Source of the DNA: an uncultured Bacillaceae bacterium
GTDB taxonomy: Bacteria > Bacillota > Bacilli > Bacillales > Caldibacillaceae
Length of the DNA stretch: 64,000 bases
Assembly: GCA_937951955.1 (NCBI GenBank)
Contig: CALGAD010000108.1
Coordinates: forward strand, 1-64,000
Reading direction: 5' to 3'
The stretch's first letter is position 1, and every line of letters begins with the position of its first letter. The position numbers and the translations under genes are program-made. Positions 53,916-61,391 of the stretch are shown piece after piece. The notes beneath the pieces are model-generated. The model did not search any database and was not told the origin of the DNA. It worked only from the letters and a program-made list of their open reading frames with translations.

Positions 53916-54680
53916 TTATACATGCCCATTATTTAATTCGCGGAACTTTCCTGGCGTAGTACCAGTAAACTTTTTGAATAAGGAAGTGTAATAACTTTGA
54001 TTGCAAAAGTGGAACAGGTTCGCGATATCGGAAATGGAAAGATCCGAGTGTAATAAAAAGTATTTGGACTCCTCGATTTTCTTCCGATTTATATACTCGA
54101 TTAAAGTGGTACCTGTTTCTTTTTTGAAAATCGTGGAAAGATAGCTTGGGTTGATATAAAGCTCCCTGGCAATCGTTTCTAAAGACAAATCATGAAGGAT
54201 ATGTTCGTGAATATAAGAAATCACTTTCTGGACAATCGGTGGATATTTCGGCATCTGTTCTGCTTCCAGGGTATGGATAAACGTATAGACCATATTGACC
54301 TCAAACTCTTCCAGCTTCTCCTGATCATCCAATCTTTCAATTTCTTGAATCATCACATCGCTCAAATTATACGCGACTTCTGGATGCATCCCACCTTCAA
54401 TCACAGCCCTTGTAAAAAGCGTACAGGAACAAATAATGGAATTTTTTAACGATCGCAGAGGGTCGGGAGAAAGTGTTGCCCGTTCTTGTTTATTAATTTC
54501 CTTTAATGCTGAAATGGCCTCGTTTGTATTCCGGAGACGAATCGCATTCAATAATTTTTGTTCCAGCTGATATGAAGGATGGATGTATTCATTTTTATGA
54601 TTTTTAATCCTCGCTTTATAAAATTGCTTAACAATCTTCCGTTGCGTCGCAATATCCAACCTCTCGCACCAACTTTCCAA
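53916..54680 (-). CDS. AraC-family regulator of the alpha-glucoside locus
   Basis: A 254-residue protein with two AraC HTH motifs in the last ~100 residues (LSLETIARELYINPSYLSTIFKK and LSISDIANLFHFCNQSYYTSLFKK, patterns given in part; ending FTGTTPGKFR). Residues 30-135 (HPSYQLEQKLLNAIRLRN, DPLRSLKNSIICSC) match the middle domain of longer (about 400-residue) AraC proteins I know from Bacilli. No good start was found: TTG at 54680 has no ribosome site, and there is no room upstream for the usual N-terminal domain before the GH65 gene. It may be a shortened family member. Divergent to the GH65 gene, it probably regulates it. Confidence 0.75.
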   Translation of the reverse strand: MESWCERLDIATQRKIVKQFYKARIKNHKNEYIHPSYQLEQKLLNAIRLRNTNEAISALKEINKQERATLSPDPLRSLKNSIICSCTLFTRAVIEGGMHPEVAYNLSDVMIQEIERLDDQEKLEEFEVNMVYTFIHTLEAEQMPKYPPIVQKVISYIHEHILHDLSLETIARELYINPSYLSTIFKKETGTTLIEYINRKKIEESKYFLLHSDLSISDIANLFHFCNQSYYTSLFKKFTGTTPGKFRELNNGHV

Positions 54681-54715
54681 AAAAAATGATAAAAGTCAAA
54701 AATATTTAATATAAT

Positions 54716-54729
54716 TGTAACCGATTCCA
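54716..54729. promoter_or_regulatory. Candidate CcpA (cre) site
   Basis: TGTAACCGATTCCA matches 12 of 14 positions of the cre consensus TGWAARCGYTWNCW, in the divergent space between the AraC gene and the GH65 gene. A role in carbon catabolite repression is plausible. Confidence 0.4.
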
Positions 54730-54844
54730 TAATATATTTCAATTAAAGATGAAAATTATTACTATATTTAACAAGTAAATTACTTTTGTTTCAATAGATT
54801 TACAAAAAGATAAAAACAATGATCATACATCGGAGTGTCAGCTT

Positions 54845-57124
54845 ATGTCATGGAAAATTATTCGCACAAAACTTGACCCCCAGCAACTAAACGTCGAAGA
54901 AAGTTTGTTTTCGTTAGCGAACGGCTATTTAGGGGTTCGCGGCAATTTTGAAGAAGGCTATGATCATGGTGTCGACACAATTAAAGGGGCATATATCAAT
55001 GCTTTCTATGAAATCGTTGATATTCCCTATAATGAAAAACACCATGGATTCCCGAGCATTAAAGAAAAAATTGTCAATGTGATTGATGCGCAAGGACTGG
55101 AGATTTATCTCGGTGAAGAGGAAGAACGGTTCAGTCTATTTGCAGGTGAAATTCAATCATATGAAAGAATTCTCCACTTAGATAAAGGATACTCAGAACG
55201 AAAAATTCACTGGCGTTCACCAAAAGGTAAGGAAGTCAAAATTAACTTTCGTCGCCTCGTTTCCTTTACCCAACGGGAATTGTTTTCCATTCAGGTGTCG
55301 CTAGAGCCAGTAAACTTTTTTGGTAAAGTCAAAATTGTCTCGACCGTTGACGGCAATGTCTCCAATTACACGAATGAAAACGACCCCCGCCTGGCCAGAG
55401 ACGATGGCCACATCCTTTCAGTTACGGATGTTAAAGTAGATGGGTCTCATGCGGTTGTTGTTGCAGAAACAAAGCGATCTCAACTACAAACAGCCTGCAT
55501 CACAACGCATGCACATTCTGATGGAACAATATCGCAAGTAGCTCAAGATAAAGCCGTACAAACGGAAATCACCTTCCAATTGGCAAAAGTGCAAACCGTG
55601 GAGAAACGCAATGTTTATGTAGACAGTAGAAGACACGGTGAGGATCTCGTCCAACAAGGAATGGCCATTCATCAATCCTTAACGGAAAAATCCTTTTCCG
55701 ATCTTTTACAAGAACAAGAAACATATATGCAAAACTACTGGTCTCATGCGGATGTCATCATCCACGGCGATGAAAAGGTTCAAGAAGGAATTCGTTTCAA
55801 TTTATTCCATTTGCTGCAATCAGCAGGAAGAGATGCGTGTTCCAATATTGCTGCTAAGGGCATTTCTGGAGAAGGGTACGAAGGGCATTACTTCTGGGAT
55901 ACAGAAATTTACATGCTCCCGGTATTCATGTTGACAAAACCGGAACTAGCCAGGCAGCTCTTAACCTATCGTTACAATATTTTGGATCACGCACGCGCCC
56001 GGGCGAAAGAAATGGGCCATAAGCAAGGCGCATTATTCCCGTGGCGGACGATTACGGGACAGGAATGTTCATCCTATTATCCAGCGTCAACGGCTCAATA
56101 CCATATTAGTGCCGATATCGCTTATGCCTTTGTGCAATATTATTTAGTTAGCCGTGATCTGGAATTTTTCCGGGACTATGCAGCGGAAGTATTATTTGAA
56201 ACCGCTCGTCTCTGGATTGATACCGGGCACTTTCTAAATGATGAGTTCCGGATTGATGCCGTAACCGGGCCTGATGAATATACTGCGCTTGTTAATAACA
56301 ACTACTATACGAATGCAATGGCCAAATACAACCTGGAATGGGCCAAAAAAGCATATGACCTTCTACAAAAACAATATCCTGATAAATTAGTAGAATTGCG
56401 GAAGCGCATCAACCTCCAGGATGAAGAACCTGAAATCTGGCAAAGAGCCGCTAAGGCTATGTATCTACCTTATGACGAAAAGCTAGATATTAATCCGCAA
56501 GACGATAGTTTCTTACAAAAAGCGGTATGGGATTTTGAAAATACACCGAAGGATCGCTATCCGTTACTGCTTAATACTCATCCGCTTACCCTTTATCGTT
56601 ACCAGGTATGTAAGCAACCGGATACGGTACTGGCTCATTTCTTGCTCGATGGTATCGAAGATTTGAAAACGGTTAAAAACTCTTATTTATACTATGAGAA
56701 AATTACGACCTTTGATTCCTCGCTCTCATCCTGTATTTTTAGCATCATGGGCGCAAAAATCGGGGATATGGATCGAGCATATCGCTACTTTATGGAAACG
56801 GCTCGCCTTGATTTAGACAATACCCAGAAAAATACAAAAGATGGGCTGCATCTTGCCAATATGGGCGGAACGTGGCTCGCGATTATATACGGGTTTGCCG
56901 GATTACGCATTAGGGAATCCGGACAGCTATCCTTATATCCTCAATTACCGGAAAACTGGGAAGGCTATGAATGCTTATTCCAGTATCAGGGGCGCGACGT
57001 CAAATTACAGGTTGACAAAAATACGATTACCGTTTCTGTTACTGGAGAACCTTTGGAGATTGAAATTTTCAATAAAGGTTACACAATCAAAGAGCAAATT
57101 TCCATAAATAGTAAAAATTGGTAA
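54845..57124 (+). CDS. GH65 disaccharide phosphorylase
   Basis: A 759-residue inverting phosphorylase: beta-sandwich N-domain (1-270), (alpha/alpha)6 catalytic domain (about 320-680) and small C-terminal strands. The catalytic acid is Glu 478 in VTGPDEYTALVNNNYYTN, and FWDTEIYMLP and RYNILDHARARAKEMG are typical. It splits an alpha-glucosyl disaccharide with phosphate into beta-glucose-1-phosphate and glucose. The loop GALFPWRTITGQECSSYYP followed by AQYHISADIAY resembles what I recall of kojibiose, nigerose and trehalose phosphorylases more than maltose phosphorylases (which have HNEW there), so the substrate is left open. No beta-phosphoglucomutase gene is in view. Confidence 0.88.
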   Translation: MSWKIIRTKLDPQQLNVEESLFSLANGYLGVRGNFEEGYDHGVDTIKGAYINAFYEIVDIPYNEKHHGFPSIKEKIVNVIDAQGLEIYLGEEEERFSLFAGEIQSYERILHLDKGYSERKIHWRSPKGKEVKINFRRLVSFTQRELFSIQVSLEPVNFFGKVKIVSTVDGNVSNYTNENDPRLARDDGHILSVTDVKVDGSHAVVVAETKRSQLQTACITTHAHSDGTISQVAQDKAVQTEITFQLAKVQTVEKRNVYVDSRRHGEDLVQQGMAIHQSLTEKSFSDLLQEQETYMQNYWSHADVIIHGDEKVQEGIRFNLFHLLQSAGRDACSNIAAKGISGEGYEGHYFWDTEIYMLPVFMLTKPELARQLLTYRYNILDHARARAKEMGHKQGALFPWRTITGQECSSYYPASTAQYHISADIAYAFVQYYLVSRDLEFFRDYAAEVLFETARLWIDTGHFLNDEFRIDAVTGPDEYTALVNNNYYTNAMAKYNLEWAKKAYDLLQKQYPDKLVELRKRINLQDEEPEIWQRAAKAMYLPYDEKLDINPQDDSFLQKAVWDFENTPKDRYPLLLNTHPLTLYRYQVCKQPDTVLAHFLLDGIEDLKTVKNSYLYYEKITTFDSSLSSCIFSIMGAKIGDMDRAYRYFMETARLDLDNTQKNTKDGLHLANMGGTWLAIIYGFAGLRIRESGQLSLYPQLPENWEGYECLFQYQGRDVKLQVDKNTITVSVTGEPLEIEIFNKGYTIKEQISINSKNW

Positions 57125-57208
57125 AAATTAGCCTTTTAACCGTTTTCGCTCTATAATAGCTTTGTAGTTTTATTCACATATAAACAACTATTACAAGGAG
57201 GTATTTCA

Positions 57209-58483
57209 GTGATGTTTCGTAAAAAAAGATGGTTTATCTTTACTGTATTCGCCGCTCTGATCTTGCTGCTTGCAGCATGCGGTGGCAATCAAACAGATGA
57301 AGCTGCAGGGGGAAGTGAAGGAGAAACATCGGAAGAATCTTCCGGACAAAAAATTACCATTTTCCAAAGTAAGGTAGAAATTTCCGAGCAACTCGAAGCC
57401 CTTGCTAAAGAATATACAGAAGAAACAGGTGTAGAAGTTGAAGTTTGGGGTACAACTGGAGACGACTATTTCCAGCAACTTCAAATTCATTTAAATAGTG
57501 ATTCTGGTCCTTCCATTTTCACACTTGATGGACCTTATCAAGCACAACAACTACAATCCTATCTTGCTGATTTAGGCGATGCCGAGTTCGTACCGAACAT
57601 CGCACCGAATATGGAATTAACATTAGACGGCAAACTTGTCGGCTTACCATACGGTGTTGAAGGTTTCGGAATCGTATACAATAAAGATTTAGTCAGCCCT
57701 GAAGATGTGAAAGACTATGATTCTTTTGTTGCTACCTTGCAACGCTTGAAAGATGAAGGAATCAATCCATTCGGACTTTCTCAAGAAGCATACTTCTTGA
57801 TTGGCCATATCAGTAACTATCCATTCTCTGTACAAGTGGATAACGTTGAATTCATTAAACAACTTGAAGCTGGCGAAGTAACGATGGCGGACACACCGGA
57901 ATTCCAGGAATTCGGTAAGTTCATGGAAGCCATCCGTGAATATGCAGTAAATCCGTTAGATGTAACTTATGACGAAGAAGTCGGTGACTTTGCAACAGGT
58001 AAATCTGCTATGATTCACCAGGGTAACTGGGCATGGGGTCTCTTAGCTGATTACGAAGCTGAAATGGACTTCGAAGTCGGTATGATGCCCTTCCCGCTTG
58101 CAGGTAATGACAAATTAGCTGTTGGCGTCGGTGCATTCTGGGCCGTTAACGGAACAAAAAATCAAGCAGAAATTGATGCTGCTATCGATTTCCTCAACTG
58201 GTTAGTATCCAGCGAAACCGGTCAACGTTACATTGTTGAAGAATTCAAGTTCGTACCGGCTATGACGAATATTGCAGCTGACAACCTGGATCCGCTGTCT
58301 CAAGATGTATTAGAAGCATCCAATAGTGGAAACACGATTCCGTGGTCCCATGCATACTATCCACCGAACTTAGTAGTTAACGAGTTCACACCGATCGCTC
58401 AAGAATTCTTCTTGAACGAAGACATGACGGGTGAGGAACTCATTCAGAAACTCGATGAAGCTTATCAAAATGCAGTTCAATAA
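57209..58483 (+). CDS. Sugar ABC transporter substrate-binding lipoprotein
   Basis: A 424-residue family 1 binding protein. Lipobox LLAAC with Cys 24, a Gly/Ser/Glu linker, and the bilobed domain with AKEYTEETGVEVEVW, the hinge segment GLPYGVEGFGIVYNKD, MIHQGNWAWGLL and PAMTNIA. The aromatic-rich cleft suits oligosaccharides. AAGGAGG lies seven bases before GTG at 57209; ATG at 57212 is the alternative. It feeds the permeases that follow. Codon bias is strong, as for oppA. Confidence 0.93.
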   Translation: MMFRKKRWFIFTVFAALILLLAACGGNQTDEAAGGSEGETSEESSGQKITIFQSKVEISEQLEALAKEYTEETGVEVEVWGTTGDDYFQQLQIHLNSDSGPSIFTLDGPYQAQQLQSYLADLGDAEFVPNIAPNMELTLDGKLVGLPYGVEGFGIVYNKDLVSPEDVKDYDSFVATLQRLKDEGINPFGLSQEAYFLIGHISNYPFSVQVDNVEFIKQLEAGEVTMADTPEFQEFGKFMEAIREYAVNPLDVTYDEEVGDFATGKSAMIHQGNWAWGLLADYEAEMDFEVGMMPFPLAGNDKLAVGVGAFWAVNGTKNQAEIDAAIDFLNWLVSSETGQRYIVEEFKFVPAMTNIAADNLDPLSQDVLEASNSGNTIPWSHAYYPPNLVVNEFTPIAQEFFLNEDMTGEELIQKLDEAYQNAVQ

Positions 58484-58498
58484 ATAATGGGTAAACTT

Positions 58499-58532
58499 GG
58501 ACACGCCGAGTTTTCGGCGCGTCCAGTTTTTT
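58499..58532 (+). terminator. Hairpin after the sugar-binding protein gene
   Basis: GGACACGCCGA against TCGGCGCGTCC (one mismatch) followed by TTTTTT. An intra-operon hairpin that should reduce reading into the permease genes, the same design as in the app and opp operons. Confidence 0.75.
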
Positions 58533-58569
58533 CAACAAAAGATTCTACTCATAGAAAGAAGGGAGTATA

Positions 58570-59445
58570 GTGTCTAAGACGAAAGACAGGCTCTGGTTTG
58601 CGCTGTTCACTGTACCCACATTGTTTATTTTTACAATTGTCGTTATTGTTCCTTTTATATACGGTATCGTCTATGCTTTCTTTCAATGGGACGGAATAGC
58701 TGCCAACCCAAAAGTATTCGTCGGTATCGAAAACTTTATTAAACTATGGTCCGATGAACGATTTCTCCACTCCGCCTGGATCACGATTAAGTTCACGATC
58801 ATGGCGGTCATCTCTGTCAATCTATTAGGACTGACCTTTGCTCTACTCTGTACATCTGCATTAAAAATGGCCAAATTATCCCGGACGATGATTTTCATGC
58901 CAAACTTGATCGGCGGTTTAATCCTCGGGTATATATGGCAATTCATTTTTTCCGATGCGTTTGCGATTCTCGGTGAATTAACCGGTTTTGATAACATTTT
59001 CTTTAACTGGCTACTCAGCCCGGATTATGCGATCTATGCCATCGTATTCGTGTTTACCTGGCAGATGGCTGGATATATGATGATCGTTTATATCGCGGGA
59101 ATTCAAAATATCCCGGAAGAATTAATGGAAGCTGCCAAAATTGATGGCGCCAATTACTGGCAACGCTTAAGGCATATCACCTTACCACTGTTAATGCCTG
59201 CCTTTACAATCTGTCTCTTTTTAACCTTATCTTTCGCCTTTAAAGTGTATGACGTCAACCTTTCCTTAACCGGCGGTGGTCCGGTCCGTTCGACGGAAAT
59301 GTTTGCGATGCACATTTATAATGAAATCTTTAGATACAACAACTATGGGTATGGACAGGCGAAAGCGATTATCTTCTTTATCATCATCGCTGCGATTTCC
59401 TTAACCCAGGTTTACATGACGAAGAAGCGGGAGGTAGAAATGTAA
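58570..59445 (+). CDS. Sugar ABC transporter permease, MalF/UgpA type
   Basis: A 291-residue permease with six helices. The EAA coupling loop is EELMEAAKIDGANYWQRL near residue 190, ending in the usual LPLLMPAF. Start GTG at 58570 following AAGAAGGGAG. Pairs with the next permease; its stop TAA overlaps the next ATG. Confidence 0.92.
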   Translation: MSKTKDRLWFALFTVPTLFIFTIVVIVPFIYGIVYAFFQWDGIAANPKVFVGIENFIKLWSDERFLHSAWITIKFTIMAVISVNLLGLTFALLCTSALKMAKLSRTMIFMPNLIGGLILGYIWQFIFSDAFAILGELTGFDNIFFNWLLSPDYAIYAIVFVFTWQMAGYMMIVYIAGIQNIPEELMEAAKIDGANYWQRLRHITLPLLMPAFTICLFLTLSFAFKVYDVNLSLTGGGPVRSTEMFAMHIYNEIFRYNNYGYGQAKAIIFFIIIAAISLTQVYMTKKREVEM

Positions 59446-60278
59446 TGAAAATAGGTAAAATGATCAAAGAAACACTCCTTTTCCTATTAGGCATACTCTA
59501 CCTTTCGCCCATTTATATCATGATCGTAAACTCATTCAAAACTCGATCCGAGCTGTATGAAAATGTTTTGGCCTTACCGGATCAGTTTACATTGGAGTAC
59601 TACCGCGAAGCTTTTGCGAAGATGAACTTTTTCAATGCCTTTACAAACTCACTGTATATTACGATTATTTCGGTGATATTCATTGTCATTTTCGCTTCCA
59701 TGACCGCCTGGATGCTGGCGCGGACGGACAATTTGTTGAGCCGGGTCATTTTCATGGTATTTATTTCCACAATGCTCATTCCTTTCCAGACGATCATGAT
59801 GCCGCTCATGCAGGAAATGAACTGGATCATGAAAACGACAGGAATTCCGATGCTGAATACCCACGGTGGACTTATTTTTATGAACATCGGATTCCATGCA
59901 AGTATGGCCGTATTCCTTTACCACGGTTTCATAAAAGCGATTCCGCGTTCCCTGGAAGAAGCGGCGACGATTGATGGGGCAACGAAATGGGGCGTCTTCT
60001 GGCGCATCATTTTCCCGATGTTGAAACCGACAACGGTAACCGTCATGATTTTGGACGTTATAAGTATTTGGAACGACTACCTCTTACCGTCGCTTACATT
60101 AAAAGCAAAAGAACTAAGAACGATTCCACTATCGACATTCTATTTCTTTGGAGAATTTACGATCCAGTGGAACCAGGCGATGGCCGGACTTGTTATGACA
60201 ATTATTCCGGTCGTGATTTTCTATATGTTCTCCCAAAAATACATTATCAAAGGTATTGCTGAAGGTGCTGTCAAATAG
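59445..60278 (+). CDS. Sugar ABC transporter permease, MalG/UgpE type
   Basis: A 277-residue permease with six helices, coupling loop RSLEEAATIDGATKWGVFW (near residue 170) and the C-terminal end QKYIIKGIAEGAVK typical of MalG types. Overlaps the preceding gene by one base. No ATPase gene exists in this locus, so the importer probably uses a shared MsmX-type ATPase encoded elsewhere. Confidence 0.93.
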   Translation: MKIGKMIKETLLFLLGILYLSPIYIMIVNSFKTRSELYENVLALPDQFTLEYYREAFAKMNFFNAFTNSLYITIISVIFIVIFASMTAWMLARTDNLLSRVIFMVFISTMLIPFQTIMMPLMQEMNWIMKTTGIPMLNTHGGLIFMNIGFHASMAVFLYHGFIKAIPRSLEEAATIDGATKWGVFWRIIFPMLKPTTVTVMILDVISIWNDYLLPSLTLKAKELRTIPLSTFYFFGEFTIQWNQAMAGLVMTIIPVVIFYMFSQKYIIKGIAEGAVK

Positions 60279-60287
60279 TTATTTAGC

Positions 60288-60363
60288 ATGGGCTTCCCGG
60301 ATACTTTTCTTTTCATGGAAAGATAGTATCATTGAAGGGCTGGAAGACCCATGTTTTTTTATT
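60288..60363 (+). terminator. Terminator after the sugar permease genes
   Basis: CATGGGCTTCC pairs with GGAAGACCCATG (one bulge) across a large loop, followed by TTTTTTT. Confidence 0.8.
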
Positions 60364-60645
60364 GCGTAAAAAGTGGCTTACACTATCTATGAACAACGAG
60401 CAGAATTTCGCAAAAACTTTATTTATGGCGCAATCGAAAAAATGAAGAAAGAAAATAATTATTGTAAATATGGCCAATCAGACGCAAAATGAAGACGGTA
60501 CGATGTGTAAAAGAGGAAGTTTGAAATGGATTTCACAAAATTAAGCGCGTTTGTAATAGAATGGGATTAAAGATTTTATTCCTATTCTTCTGTCAGCTAG
60601 TTTGACAGAAAATGAAAAGGGACTAATATGTTTGGGAGGTTTCAA
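60364..60645 (+). other. DUF624 gene upstream region with inverted repeat
   Basis: No gene seen. A perfect inverted repeat, TTCTGTCA (60588-60595) and TGACAGAA (60603-60610) with a 7-base spacer, lies 35 bp before the DUF624 start and may be an operator. Confidence 0.5.
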
Positions 60646-61344
60646 ATGGAAAGTCAATCGAGATTTTGGGATTTTCTATACAATTTAACCGATTGGGTCA
60701 TGCGTCTGGCTGTACCGAATATGTACTGTTTTTTATTCAATATTCCTTTTTTATTTGTTTTAACACTCTTCTTCTGGATCGGATTAGATATTGGCTTACT
60801 ATACTACTTACTGGCGGTATTTGTGACCTTTCCTTTCCTCGCTTTTCCGGCGATCGTGGCCCTGTTTGCCACCACGAGGGATTGGGTGTTAAAGCGCGAG
60901 CAGCCTTCGTTAACAAAAGCCTATTTCCAGCACTGGAAAGCCAATTATAAACAAAGCACCCGCGCCGGTTTTATCTTTGCCTTGTTGTGGATTATCTGGG
61001 TGGGGGATGTGTATTATTTTCAAAGCTTGAATAATATGATGTTTCTTGTAATCATCCTCGTTTTCGGTGCGATATTATTCGTCTTTACGATGAACTATTT
61101 TTCACTGCAGGCACATTACCATGAACGGGTAAAAACATTATTACAATATAGCTTTTTCTATACGGTAGGTCGACCGCTCGCAACTTTTTTAATCATGATC
61201 ATCGGTCTTTCTATCGTATATGTCAGCTTTTTCAAATTGATCTTTTTAATACCGTTTTTCACGTTTTCTCTTCTCGCTTTTCTGTCATTTGAAATCTTTT
61301 ATTGGGACCAGAGGAAAATCAGGGATCAAGAGCGAACAAAGTAG
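60646..61344 (+). CDS. DUF624 (YesL-like) membrane protein
   Basis: A 232-residue protein with about five helices. The first part (ESQSRFWDFLYNLTDWVMRL) and FPFLAFPAIVALFATTRDWV and AYFQHWKANYKQSTRAG carry the DUF624 pattern. YesL-type proteins are found next to sugar ABC importers of Firmicutes and are assumed to help transport or its control. Start ATG at 60646, six bases after TGGGAGG. It separates the importer from the glucosidase. Confidence 0.88.
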   Translation: MESQSRFWDFLYNLTDWVMRLAVPNMYCFLFNIPFLFVLTLFFWIGLDIGLLYYLLAVFVTFPFLAFPAIVALFATTRDWVLKREQPSLTKAYFQHWKANYKQSTRAGFIFALLWIIWVGDVYYFQSLNNMMFLVIILVFGAILFVFTMNYFSLQAHYHERVKTLLQYSFFYTVGRPLATFLIMIIGLSIVYVSFFKLIFLIPFFTFSLLAFLSFEIFYWDQRKIRDQERTK

Positions 61345-61391
61345 TGAATGAATTGAGGAAAAATCTTTCGAAATGCGAAGGAGGACAGGCA

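Noticed and set aside
61302..61391. N-terminal extension of the GH31 enzyme
   Set aside because: It overlaps the DUF624 gene, is unlike the family, and the ATG at 61392 has a strong ribosome site.
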